Shown here: positions 29,820-39,328 of the stretch, in pieces
Numbering within the stretch: position 1 is the first letter of the stretch
Layout of the letters: every line of letters starts with the position of its first letter
From: Saprospiraceae bacterium
GTDB taxonomy: Bacteria > Bacteroidota > Bacteroidia > Chitinophagales > Saprospiraceae
Reading direction: 5' to 3'
Length of the DNA: 64,000 nt
NCBI GenBank assembly: GCA_016718505.1
Contig: JADKDE010000004.1
Location: 124,001-188,000 of the forward strand
The notes under the pieces: generated by a model
Databases searched by the model: none
Seen by the model: the letters and a program-made list of their open reading frames with translations, nothing else
What the model was told of the DNA's origin: nothing
Program-made: the position numbers and the translations under genes

Positions 29820-31050
29820 GAAGTTTCAGATTAAGAAAATCTTTAATCTAGTGATTATCCGCGCAAAGTGGACATTAAATGGCGTAAAGGAGGTGTGAAA
29901 AAACTATAACCGATCGTAACCGATAGCTATCGGATAGCAAACGGGTAGTGTTCGAATAACCTAGTAAGATGTGCTCTAAATTTCATATTGAATGGAGAAA
30001 ATATCCAGAACTGATCGTAATCGATAGCTATTGGATAGCAAACGACTAGAGTTAGGATACACTAGCAAAGTGCACACTAAATGCTGCAAACGATTCGGGA
30101 AAATATGTAACCGATCGTAACCGATAGCTATCGGAAAGCAAACGGATAATGTCCGTATAGCCTAGTAAGATGGGCTCTAAATTTCATATTGAATCGAGAA
30201 AATATCCAGAACCGATCGTAACCGATAGCTATCGGATAGCAAACGGCTAGTGTTCAGATACCCAAGCAAAGTTCACTCTAAATGCCACTAACGATTTGGG
30301 AAAATATATAAAAGATCGTAACCGATAGCTATCGGATAGCAAACGAATAGTGTATGGATAACCATTCTATGTGGGAATTAAATGGTGCTTAGGATGTGTA
30401 AAAAAAAGAATAAAAGATCGTAACCGATAGCTATCGGATAGTAAACGGATAGTATTCGGATAACGGTTCTATGTGGGCACTAATTGGCATAAAGGATGTG
30501 TGAAAAAACTATAAAAGATCGTAACCGATAGCTATCGGATAGCAAACGGCTAGTGTTCAGATACCCAAGCAAAGAACACTTTAAATGCTTCTAACGATTT
30601 GGGAAAATATATAAACGAACGTAACCGATAGCTATCGGATAGCAAACGGGTAGCTCAAGAATGCTTCCCTGTTATAAAGTATAGGCATTGGCTAGAACCA
30701 AGATGTGAATAAAAGATCGTAACCGATAGCAATCGGATAGTAAACGGATAGGGCTCAGATACACTAGCAAAGTGCGCTCTAAATGCAACAAACGATTCGG
30801 GAAAATATATAAAAGATCATAACCGATAGCTATCGGATAGCAAACGGTTAGTGTTCAGATAAGCTAGCAAAGTACACACTAAATGCTACAAACGATTCGG
30901 GGAAAATATATAAAAGACTGTAACCGATAGCTATCGGATAGCAAACGGATAGAGTTCGAATACACTGACAAAGTTCACTCTACATGCTTCTAACGATTCG
31001 GAAAAATATGTAACCGATCGTAACCGATAGCTATCGGATAGCAAACGGAT
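29820..31050. repeat. Periodic array of 12 palindromic sites, period about 100 bp
   Basis: The 14-bp palindrome CCGATAGCTATCGG starts at 29920, 30021 (variant), 30121, 30222, 30322, 30424, 30525, 30625, 30723 (variant), 30823, 30924 and 31024: spacings 98-102. Each lies in a conserved block of about 35 bp (GATCGTAA before, ATAGCAAACGG after). The 65-bp spacers form classes. The commonest contains AGCAAAG and AACGATTCGGGAAAATAT; a second contains TTTCATATTGAAT; a third TTCTATGTGGG; one spacer is unique. A degenerate unit precedes the first copy. No open frame runs through it. Confidence 0.92.
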
Positions 31051-31148
31051 AATAATCTTTAAAAAAACTTTGCGCTTTTCTCGACAGTTCTATTTTATTT
31101 TATTAATTTTGATTAAACTTATTTAGTAATATAAAATTTTGGCAATTT

Positions 31149-31535
31149 ATGCGTTCCTGTAGATTATGTAACAACGAAGTGCTTGGTCGTGCCGATAAAA
31201 TATTTTGTGATATAAAGTGCAAGAATACCTATAACCTGGCATTGAGAAGACAAACAAAGCTTGAGGTTAAGCCGATTGACAGGTTACTTCACCGAAATAG
31301 AGAGATACTCCAGCTATTGTTGGGGTCATTGAAAAAAGTTATGATAGACAAAATTGTGATGACGAGGGCAAATTTTTATTGGGATCATTGCACTGGTTTG
31401 TATCATAACAAAGATGGCAAAATTTATCATTTGGTATATGATTTTGCATGGATGGAATTTTCGTCCCAACAAATTCTTGTCGTAAAAAAGAAATTTAATC
31501 TAAAGCAAGTCCACGCTCAGCCAATGTCAAAATGA
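31149..31535 (+). CDS. Small zinc-ribbon protein
   Basis: The 128-residue protein has an N-terminal treble-clef or zinc-ribbon pattern CRLC-x14-CDIKC (residues about 4-24), followed by a basic helix and then a domain with two aromatic-rich stretches (FYWDHCTGLYHNKDGK, YDFAWMEFSSQQILV). Related Bacteroidota proteins exist, but function is unknown. It begins about 100 nt after the palindrome array; no direct link is visible. Confidence 0.7.
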   Translation: MRSCRLCNNEVLGRADKIFCDIKCKNTYNLALRRQTKLEVKPIDRLLHRNREILQLLLGSLKKVMIDKIVMTRANFYWDHCTGLYHNKDGKIYHLVYDFAWMEFSSQQILVVKKKFNLKQVHAQPMSK

Positions 31536-31624
31536 AAGCAAATTCCCTGATCTTGAAATCTATTCAATTTTAAAAAGATAATTTTTCAGCCGCCCACTAT
31601 TTCACTATCGAAGGAATACCTGTC

Positions 31625-31727
31625 GCGTAAGTGATCGGAGCCGTCATGTAGAATACATGAGTCCGAAGGACCAAAGCGGCATAGAGCACGACCCGATCTC
31701 GTCTATCAGACGAGAGAAGGGATACGC
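31625..31727 (+). repeat. GC-rich hairpin repeat, copy B
   Basis: Ends are GCGTA and TACGC. It has GTGATCGGAGCC, the perfect stem TCATGTA-GAA-TACATGA, the core GTCC-GAA-GGAC, CAAAGCGGC, CACGACCCGAT, the perfect stem CTCGTCT-ATC-AGACGAG, and AAGGGATACGCC. Compared with copy A, both variable stems and the end pair have changed sequence but still pair. Confidence 0.87.
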
Positions 31728-31749
31728 CCTAATAATTCAAAAAAAGGGG

Positions 31750-33152
31750 CTATAAATGAATCGGCCTAGATCCCGTGGCATCCAAGGCAGCTTCTTTAAT
31801 CGCTTCGGTATAAGTGGGGTGGGGGTGGCAAATGATGGCAGCATCCTCCGCACTAGCACGGAACGTCATGAGCGAAACAGCTTCCATGATAAGATCGGCT
31901 GCGCGGGCTCCAAATATATGAGTGCCCAAGATTTCATCGGTATCTTTGTGTGCAAGGATTTTTACGAGCCCTTCGGTGTCCATGCTAGCCCTTGCCCTTC
32001 CGAGTGCTTTCATAGGAAATTTTCCAACTTTGTATGGAATACCTTGGGCTTTTAGTTCATCTTCCGTTAGACCAACTGATGACATTTCGGGCCATGTATA
32101 AACGACGCCAGGGATCAAATTATAATCTAGATGGGGATGTTGCCCTGCAATGGTTTCTGCGACAAACACTCCGTCCTCAGAGGCCTTGTGCGCCAACATT
32201 GGGCCATTTATTACGTCTCCAATGGCATAAATATGGTCAATATTGGTTTTCAGGTGGGTATTCACTTTGATTTTACCCTTTTCGTCAGCTAAAACTCCAG
32301 CTTTATCGAGAGATAATCCGTCGGTGTATGCCCGTCTGCCAATTGCCACGAGGCAGTAGTCCGCCTCTAATTGCTTGGATTCTCCACCGTTCTTAGGTGC
32401 GAAGGTTACATTCACAGATTTACTCTTGGCAGTAACAGATTCTACTGCATGACCCAACAAAAACTCAATACCCATCTGTTTTAGGCTCTTTTGTAGCTCT
32501 TTGGCACAATCGCTATCCATTGTTGGTAGGATTTTGTCTGCGTATTCAATGATGGTCACTTGAGTTCCAAGTCTTGCATATACAGAACTCAATTCCAGTC
32601 CAATGACTCCAGCTCCTACGACAACCATTTTCTTAGGAATTTCGACAATATTTAGAGCTTCGGTCGAAGTAATAATGCGCTTTTTGTCGTAATTAAAATT
32701 AGCAGGGACGATGGGTTTGGATCCAGTAGCAATGATCGTGTATTTCGCTGAAATTTGGGTTTCTGTGGTGTCTTGTTTGATGGAAATCGTATGTGCATCT
32801 ACAAATGAACCATGTCCCAAAAATCTAGTGATTTTATTTTTTTCATTAAATATTCGACTCCAGCACATGTTTGACTTACTACATCATTTTTTCTTTGGAT
32901 CATAGTCGCCATATCTACTGCCATTTTGCCAATGGTTATACCATGCGCTTCAAACTTATGTTTTGCATTATAAAAATGCTCAGAAGAGTCCAATAATGCC
33001 TTGGAGGGAATACATCCCACATTAAGACATGTACCACCTAATGTGGCGTATTTTTCAATAATTGCGGTTTTAAATCCCAACTGAGCAGCTCTGATTGCAG
33101 CTACATATCCTCCTGGTCCTGAGCCAATTACAACGATGTCGAATGATTCCAT
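31750..33152 (-). CDS. lpd: Dihydrolipoyl dehydrogenase, frame broken at a homopolymer
   Basis: This E3 flavoprotein of 2-oxoacid dehydrogenase complexes has an N-terminal FAD motif VIGSGPGGYVAAIRAAQLG and redox pair GGTCLNVGCIPSKALL. Further on come the NAD motif VVGAGVIGLELSSVYARLG, YAIGDVINGPMLAHKA and the C-terminal HPHPTYTEAIKEAAL with the active-site His. The frame breaks at the T7 run 32837-32843; eight T would restore EYLMKKNKITRFLG. It lies 14 nt after ricT on the same strand. Confidence 0.92.
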
Positions 33153-33166
33153 GCTATATGATTAAA

Positions 33167-34675
33167 TTATTCTGGGGGTTTTTGATTTTGGGGGTTATTA
33201 GGATTGTTAGGCCTGAATTTATTATTGAATTTGTTTGGTCTAAACTTATTTTGTGGTGGCTGTCCACCTTGATTTGGTGGATTGCCAGGATTGTTCGGTT
33301 TTTGGTTGTTTTGCGAATTTTGATTGTCATTTGGAGACTGCTGCCTAGGCGGATGCTGCGGTCTAGGTCCGTTAGGATTACCTTGTCCCTGCTTATTTCG
33401 TGGATTATTCCCCTGGCCTTGTTGGTTTTGACCTTGATTAGGCCTGTCTCCTTGGCGTTCTGGCCTTTCTTGGTTCCTGTTAGGATTTTGTGGTGTTTGG
33501 GGTCTTTGTTGATTTGACCTCACGCCTTCGATATTTAAACCAGAAAATTGTCGGTTGTTGTTTCTGTTTTTCTTTTTCTTCTTCTTTTTAAGGTTAGGCA
33601 GTTCGATTTCACCAGTTACATCAGCAAAATCAATGATTGGCTCTTTCTCGATTTGGGCCAATTTGATGTCACCTAGATTCACAGATCGATCGCCTCTTGT
33701 ATTCCTGTCTTGGATTTCTTTTACTTTGTCAACGTCGAGATTGATATAAGAAATCCTGCCTTTTTCTGCTTCATAACTGTAAGTCATAAGCCGTTTGAAT
33801 ACGTCCGTCTTGATAAGATTGGCATGGCCATTGACATGGAATATTCTTTCGGCATCTACTGGAAAATCTTGCAATGCATCGATATAAGTGTCTAACTCAA
33901 AATTCAAACAGCACTTCAATCGACCGCATTGACCTGAAAGTTTGGTTTGATTGATGGCTAGATTTTGATATCGAGCTGCGGCCGTAGATATAGATTTGAA
34001 ATCTGTAAGCCAAGTGGAACAACACAACTCTCTACCGCATGATCCAATGCCTCCTACAAGGCCTGATTCCTGGCGTGAGCCTATTTGTTTCATTTCGATT
34101 TTTACACGGAATACTCGTGCGTACTCTTTGATCAATTCTCGGAAATCAACCCTGCCTTCAGCGATAAAATAGAAAATTGCCTTCTTTAAATCTGCTTGAT
34201 ATTCGACCTCGGCAATCTTCATGTCAAGATCCAACGTTCTTGATATTGCTCGAGCCTTGATGAGAGATTCTTTGGATATCGCCCTTGCCTCCATCATTCG
34301 CTCTATATCCTTTTCGTGGGCGATTCGAACCACAGGTTGCAATATCGTTTCTTTGCTATATTTCTTCTTTTTTCGTCTTATTCTCGCTAATTCTCCTGTA
34401 AGGGTAACTCTGCCTACGTCGTATCCTGAACCAGTATTTACAACAACCAAATCCCCAGTAATTACATCCAAATTTGGCGGTAATTGGAAAAAATGTTTGT
34501 GAGATCCATGATTAAATCCAACTTCTATATATGGATATTCTTGCAATGCTTTTATTTGCAATTTTGCAAGCCAATCGTAAGTATTCAGTCTATTGCACCC
34601 TCCAGATGAACAGCCTCCGCTACAACCTCCTGTCGAACATCCTCCTCCATTCGTGCCACATGAGCCACATCCCAT
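33167..34675 (-). CDS. RicT-like PSP1 domain protein
   Basis: The 502-residue protein has a Gly/Cys-rich N-terminus with six Cys in the first 27 residues. The PSP1 domain (about 50-290) holds the iron-sulfur ligand motifs GRELCCSTW and CGRLKCCLNFE of RicT (YaaT). In Bacillus, RicT is part of the RicAFT complex that affects RNase Y. The last 130 residues are low-complexity Asn/Gln/Pro/Gly. No ricA or ricF is in the window. A -7 box TACCTTTG lies at 34723-34716. Confidence 0.85.
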   Translation of the reverse strand: MGCGSCGTNGGGCSTGGCSGGCSSGGCNRLNTYDWLAKLQIKALQEYPYIEVGFNHGSHKHFFQLPPNLDVITGDLVVVNTGSGYDVGRVTLTGELARIRRKKKKYSKETILQPVVRIAHEKDIERMMEARAISKESLIKARAISRTLDLDMKIAEVEYQADLKKAIFYFIAEGRVDFRELIKEYARVFRVKIEMKQIGSRQESGLVGGIGSCGRELCCSTWLTDFKSISTAAARYQNLAINQTKLSGQCGRLKCCLNFELDTYIDALQDFPVDAERIFHVNGHANLIKTDVFKRLMTYSYEAEKGRISYINLDVDKVKEIQDRNTRGDRSVNLGDIKLAQIEKEPIIDFADVTGEIELPNLKKKKKKKNRNNNRQFSGLNIEGVRSNQQRPQTPQNPNRNQERPERQGDRPNQGQNQQGQGNNPRNKQGQGNPNGPRPQHPPRQQSPNDNQNSQNNQKPNNPGNPPNQGGQPPQNKFRPNKFNNKFRPNNPNNPQNQKPPE

Positions 34676-34821
34676 TTATATATTGATTTATACTTTTGAA
34701 CAAATTAATTGCTGACAAAGGTAAGGATTTTTTTTGAGTGACTATTATAAATTGTGCTTATTCATCATATATAAGCAAAATGACAAGATATCCCATCGTA
34801 CTTTTTTAGGTTTATACCAAT

Positions 34822-34856
34822 AAAAAAGCGCTGGTAACTCCAAGGAAACCAACGCT
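34822..34856 (-). terminator. Terminator after the FKBP gene
   Basis: On the minus strand AGCGTTGGT pairs with ACCAGCGCT and is followed by six T. Confidence 0.75.
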
Positions 34857-34895
34857 AATTATTTCAAAATCAGTCAGAATCGACCGATTTTATTT

Positions 34896-35564
34896 TTAGT
34901 TTATTTTAAACAATTCAACTTCGAATACTAGGGTTGAAAAAGGCTTGATAGATCCACCTGCACCTTGCTCTCCATATGCTAGATTGTATGGAATGAAGAA
35001 TTTGTATTTAGATCCAACACTCATTAATTGTAGGCCTTCAGTCCAGCCTTTGATCACGCCATTCAATGGAAATTCTATCGTTTCTCCTCTGTCATAGCTG
35101 CTGTCAAAAGTCTGTCCATTCAACAAAGTACCTTTGTAATGTACCGTTACCTTGTCAGTTGCTTTTGGCTTGGGTCCATCAGTAGCTGTCAAAACTTCAT
35201 ACTGCAATCCGCTAGCAGTAGTTTTTACTTCGGGTCTTTTTTTATTTTCTTCCAAAAATTTTTGACCTTCTTCCAAGTGAGAAGCTCCAGCTTTTTTGTT
35301 TTTTGCTGTCATATATTCAGAAAATACTTGATTGGCTTGACCTTGGTCCATCGCCAATTTCCCTCCACTGAATACATCGTCCAATGCCTTTGCAAGATCT
35401 GCACTCACGATTTTGTCCACTCCTTGAGACTTGATATTTTGACCTATCAACACTCCAATAGCATAACTTAAAGAATCCATTTTATTTCCGTCTTTGTTTT
35501 GTGCAATAGCAAGATTAGCACTCATTACTACTGCGATGATTAAATAAATTGCGTTTTTTTTCAT
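34896..35564 (-). CDS. FKBP-type peptidyl-prolyl isomerase
   Basis: The 222-residue protein has a signal peptide (MKKNAIYLIIAVVMSANLAIA), an N-terminal helical dimerisation domain as in FkpA/FklB (residues 28-110), and a C-terminal FKBP domain (about 118-222) with VTVHYKGTLLNGQTFDSSYDR and IPYNLAYGEQGAG. It is a likely periplasmic folding factor. The dipeptidase gene lies 36 nt upstream. Confidence 0.9.
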   Translation of the reverse strand: MKKNAIYLIIAVVMSANLAIAQNKDGNKMDSLSYAIGVLIGQNIKSQGVDKIVSADLAKALDDVFSGGKLAMDQGQANQVFSEYMTAKNKKAGASHLEEGQKFLEENKKRPEVKTTASGLQYEVLTATDGPKPKATDKVTVHYKGTLLNGQTFDSSYDRGETIEFPLNGVIKGWTEGLQLMSVGSKYKFFIPYNLAYGEQGAGGSIKPFSTLVFEVELFKIN

Positions 35565-35600
35565 TTTTTAAAATTAAAATTTGTAGTTATAAATTGTTGA

Positions 35601-36992
35601 TTATTGAGCATTTAATTCTGTAAAATATTGATAAAAATAAGGTATCGTTTCTATCCCTTTGTAAAAATTGAATAAGCCAAATTTTTCATTAGGCGAGTGC
35701 AGATTGTCCGAATTCAATCCGAACCCAAAAAGAACGGATTTTAACCCCAATTCTTGTTCAAATAGGGCAACTATAGGAATGCTTCCTCCACCACGACATG
35801 GAATCGGCTCCTTACCGAATGTCTTCTGCATAGCCATACTCGCGGCCTTGAATGGCACAGAATCTATAGGTGTGACCACGGGCTCTCCACCGTGATGATA
35901 ATCCACTTTCACTTGGACTGATGGTGGTGCGATGGACTTAAAATGATCTTCGAATAACTTGGATATTTTGGCAGAAGTTTGATTGGGTACTAAGCGCATA
36001 GAAATCTTAGCAAATGCCTTCGAAGGCAACACGGTTTTGGCTCCTTCGCCAGTATATCCACCCCATATCCCATTGACATCAAGCGTAGGACGAATTGAAC
36101 TCCTTTCTGATGAGGTATATCCTTTTTCACCCCAAACAGCGTTCACTCCTAGATCTTTCATATAAGCCTTCTCATCGAATGGCGCCTCAGCCAACGCAGC
36201 CCTTTCTGCAGGAGTGACTTCCACTACATCGGCATAAAACCCAGGTATCGTGATATGATTGTTTTCGTCGTGCATGGAAGCGATCATTTTTGCCAGGATA
36301 TTGGCTGGATTCGCAACTGCTCCACCATATACACCACTGTGCAAGTCCCTGTTTGGTCCAGTGACTGTAACTTCCATATAGCTCAATCCTCTCAGGCCTG
36401 TATCTATCGATGGACAATCGTTGGCTATCATTGAAGTATCTGAAATCAATACCACATCAGCCTTGAGCATGTCTCGGTGCGTCACGATGAATCTACCCAA
36501 ATTCGGTGAACCCACTTCTTCCTCGCCTTCGATCATAAACTTTGCATTACATGGCATTTCACCTTGCTTCATCATCGCTTCGAATGCCTTTAAATGCATA
36601 TAAACTTGGCCTTTGTCGTCGCAAGACCCACGCGCATAAATGGCGCCCTCAGGATGCAATTCTGTCTTTTTGATGATTGGCTCAAATGGCGGAGACTCCC
36701 AGAGTTCCAATGGATCTGGCGGCTGCACGTCATAATGCCCATAAACTAGAATCGTTGGTTTTTTTGGGTCGATTATTTTTTCACCATAGACGATCGGATG
36801 ACCTTCCGTTGGATATACTTTGACATTGTCAGCACCCGCTAAGCGCAGTTTTTCGGCTACCCAATCGGCTGTTTTAGCCACATCAGGAGCATATTTACTG
36901 TCTGCGCTGATGGACGGGATCTTCAAAAGTTCTAGGAGTTCTCCTAAATTCTTTTCTCGGTTGGCAGCAATATATTCTTGTGTTTTAAGCAT
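35601..36992 (-). CDS. M20-family dipeptidase
   Basis: The 463-residue zinc peptidase of the CNDP type shows ILVYGHYDVQPPDPLELWESPPFEP (metal His), GSCDDKGQVYMHLKAF (bridging Asp), MIEGEEEVGSPN (catalytic Glu), LHSGVYGG, and a terminal LHSPNEKFGLFNFYKG. No signal peptide, so probably cytoplasmic. It cleaves dipeptides or short peptides. Confidence 0.92.
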   Translation of the reverse strand: MLKTQEYIAANREKNLGELLELLKIPSISADSKYAPDVAKTADWVAEKLRLAGADNVKVYPTEGHPIVYGEKIIDPKKPTILVYGHYDVQPPDPLELWESPPFEPIIKKTELHPEGAIYARGSCDDKGQVYMHLKAFEAMMKQGEMPCNAKFMIEGEEEVGSPNLGRFIVTHRDMLKADVVLISDTSMIANDCPSIDTGLRGLSYMEVTVTGPNRDLHSGVYGGAVANPANILAKMIASMHDENNHITIPGFYADVVEVTPAERAALAEAPFDEKAYMKDLGVNAVWGEKGYTSSERSSIRPTLDVNGIWGGYTGEGAKTVLPSKAFAKISMRLVPNQTSAKISKLFEDHFKSIAPPSVQVKVDYHHGGEPVVTPIDSVPFKAASMAMQKTFGKEPIPCRGGGSIPIVALFEQELGLKSVLFGFGLNSDNLHSPNEKFGLFNFYKGIETIPYFYQYFTELNAQ

Positions 36993-37167
36993 GATTTCTA
37001 TAAATTTTTAAAATTAAATATGGAAAGTCACCGTTGTATGCCTTTTCGAGGGCAAATGTACCACTTTCTAGCCAAATTACCCCTTAATATTAGGTTATAA
37101 TTTAGTTAAGAAAAAGGTATCAAAATACTCCACCAAAAGCTCCTCTTGAATCACCATTTTTTTTATG

Positions 37168-37275
37168 GCGTACCCCTTCTCTCGCCCTAAAGGCGAGATC
37201 GGGTCGGTGTCTTCCAGGCTCGCTTTCGCTCGGTGCTGCGCACCAGCCTATGGCTGCCTTCCAAGTACCTTACGC
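37168..37275 (-). repeat. GC-rich hairpin repeat, copy D
   Basis: Read on the minus strand the ends are GCGTA and TACGC. The left part has GCAGCC, a stem GGTGC-GCA-GCACC and GCGAAAGC; the right part has CGACCCGATCTCGCC, TTTA, GGGCGAG and AGAAGGGGTACGCC, nearly identical to the right end of copy B. It lies in the gap downstream of the YciI gene and upstream of the dipeptidase gene. Confidence 0.85.
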
Positions 37276-37393
37276 GCTGGGGGGTGCAAAAAGAAAGTTT
37301 GTCACAATCGACAATTCAAAGAAAAATGAAATTTAGTAAAAAACAACTTGGAAATTGCACATACTGTCATACCATCTGAAAAGACAATAATGG

Positions 37394-37699
37394 CTAAGCC
37401 AAAGATATATTTGGCACTATAGCCTTCATCGGAAAATACTCATATTTATTTATTTTTCCTGCGGGATCATTTTCGATGATGTTCTTCAATTCTTGTTCGT
37501 TTTCTACTGCTACTATTCCAAGTCCATATATTTCTTTTGGGTCAAAGACAGGGCCAAATGCATATACTTTTCCTTGCCTCATTTTTTCCATCCAGTAGGA
37601 TACATGGTCGGTCATAATTGCTCTCTCACTTTCAGTCATTGTAGTAGCGAAGTTGGGTCTAGAAGGAAGTAAGTGAACAGCGTAATATTGTTTTTCCAT
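37394..37699 (-). CDS. YciI family protein
   Basis: The 101-residue protein has a ferredoxin-like fold of the YciI family, with MEKQYYAVHLLPSRPNF, MTDHVSYWMEKMRQGKVYAFGPV and IVAVENEQELKNIIENDPA. The His in DHVSYW corresponds to the usual conserved family His. Function unknown. Confidence 0.82.
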   Translation of the reverse strand: MEKQYYAVHLLPSRPNFATTMTESERAIMTDHVSYWMEKMRQGKVYAFGPVFDPKEIYGLGIVAVENEQELKNIIENDPAGKINKYEYFPMKAIVPNISLA

Positions 37700-37983
37700 T
37701 TTATTTAAATAAATTTTTGTTCAAAAATCACATGTTTACCGTAGTTAAAATTACGTGTTTGTATCGTCGAATACTAAAATTTTTATCATTTAATTGCAAA
37801 ATATTTTAAAATTCAAATATACCGAAAAAGTTTTACAAAAATTTTTCATGTTACAAATTGATCAAGTCAATCACCCAAATGCACAGTGATGTTACCTTTG
37901 CAGGCTCCCGTCAAACACAATATCACTATTAGTTGCTTTACATTTATAGATTTTTAATTTAATTCAACTACTTTCTTATCCTG

Positions 37984-38217
37984 TTAAAGTGATTTTAAAT
38001 AGCTTGAAACTTCGAAAAGGGCTGCAATCAATAAAATTAATGCAATGATAGAAATGGGATTTGCAAAGTTTACTGTCCAACTCATAAATTTATTGCGTTT
38101 TGGTGGAAAAATTCTATAATCATCTTTGTTAAAATAGAAAATGCCCCATTTCCAATTATTTGGGTCGCTATGCCAATTCTCTAATATTTCTTTTGTTGGT
38201 TTTCGGTCTGTTGCCAT
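37984..38217 (-). CDS. Small membrane protein, DUF5808-like
   Basis: The 77-residue protein carries HSDPNNWKWGIFYFNKDDYRIFPPKR, the pattern of DUF5808, and one membrane helix (about 55-73). Function unknown. It stands alone between AT-rich gaps. Confidence 0.65.
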   Translation of the reverse strand: MATDRKPTKEILENWHSDPNNWKWGIFYFNKDDYRIFPPKRNKFMSWTVNFANPISIIALILLIAALFEVSSYLKSL

Positions 38218-39328
38218 ATTTCCGTTTGTTGAAGTTTCGATAAAATTTCTGCTAACTTATAAACATACTCCTCCCTTGTGATGCAAATATTGGATTAAAT
38301 TGTCCTAAGTGGAGAAGTTGTGTTGGTTTATTCATGAATTAAGTTTATAAGCAAATCACAAGCTAACAATTTAAATTAATTGCAATTAATTTTCAATTTT
38401 ATTCTTATATTTTCTTCTAGTATTCTGTTTTGTGCAGAAAAATTCAATTGGCCATCACGAACAAATAACAGCAATTTTCAATAGATCTGTAAATCCTTTT
38501 AAATACTAAAAATATAACAAATACTTTCTCTGGATACCAATAGTATTCATCTAAGATTTGGATCTAAGTTCAAATACCACTCTGCCTTTTCTTAATATTA
38601 AATTTAATAATATATGTTTTTATTGAAATTTGCAAAAAATGATATTTTGTTGTCGCTGAACTTTGCAAATATTAGATCAAGGTAAGGAAGGGGTTTGATT
38701 GTTTTTACGGCCGAGATACGCAGTTCTAGTGTTATTCTAAAAGTAATTTAGGACTCATTCGATGTTGTGTATTCGTAGGTCGCTAATTACTCATCAATAA
38801 TTTTATTCTCGCGTACTTCAAAATATGGGATTCATACGAATGTCATAACTATTGCAATACTCTAATAAGCCAAAGTCGTGACCTTGGCGGGAATCTTCTC
38901 CCGCCAGCGACACAAACGATTTTTTAAATTTATCGATTGGATTTGAACCATGTTCTATCCAGATGGTTTTTAGATCTCTTTACTTAATTTGGAAAAAAAA
39001 AATCCTAAAACAGAGCCAGCATAGTACTCTCGTATTTCATATCAGTACGTTCGACAATTCTAGAAAATTGTACAATTGAAACCAATCTTTGGCTAGGCAT
39101 TTCCTGCGTCAGCGACCGAAACGGCCACCGAAGGTGGGTCAAGCCCAGTCAATAAGACATAGCTTGACGGATCGAAGAGAACCCGTGGAGGCCGCGACCC
39201 ACCTCTAGTTTGAAAAACATAGCGTGGGAGACGCCAAAATAAAAATCACCTCTTTAAGAAAAAATGTTGAAAAAATACGCACTATTTGTAATTAAAATTA
39301 TACATTTGTAAAACAATAAACTTTGGCT
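38218..39328. other. Long intergenic region with a hairpin, repeat copy C and a -7 box
   Basis: No coding frame of note. It holds a perfect 8-bp hairpin TGGCGGGA-ATCTTC-TCCCGCCA at 38885-38906, repeat copy C (39106-39234) and TACATTTG at 39301-39308, a -7 box for the downstream regulator. Confidence 0.6.
39106..39234 (+). repeat. GC-rich hairpin repeat, copy C (divergent)
   Basis: Ends GCGTC and GACGC are kept. The core hairpin appears as CCACC-GAA-GGTGG, with the same GAA loop but a different stem. It also has TCAAGC paired with GCTTGA, then GCCGCGACCCAC paired with GTGGG before the right end. It is a divergent member of the family seen at 18202 and 31625. Confidence 0.65.

Noticed and set aside
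29820..31050. CRISPR array
   Set aside because: The period is about 100 bp, spacers are about 65 bp and largely homologous to one another, the repeat is a perfect palindrome, and there are no cas genes.
33095..33517. Plus-strand frame of 140 codons
   Set aside because: It is antisense to the low-complexity tail of the RicT-like gene and the start of lpd; composition is an artefact of the Asn/Gln/Pro codons.
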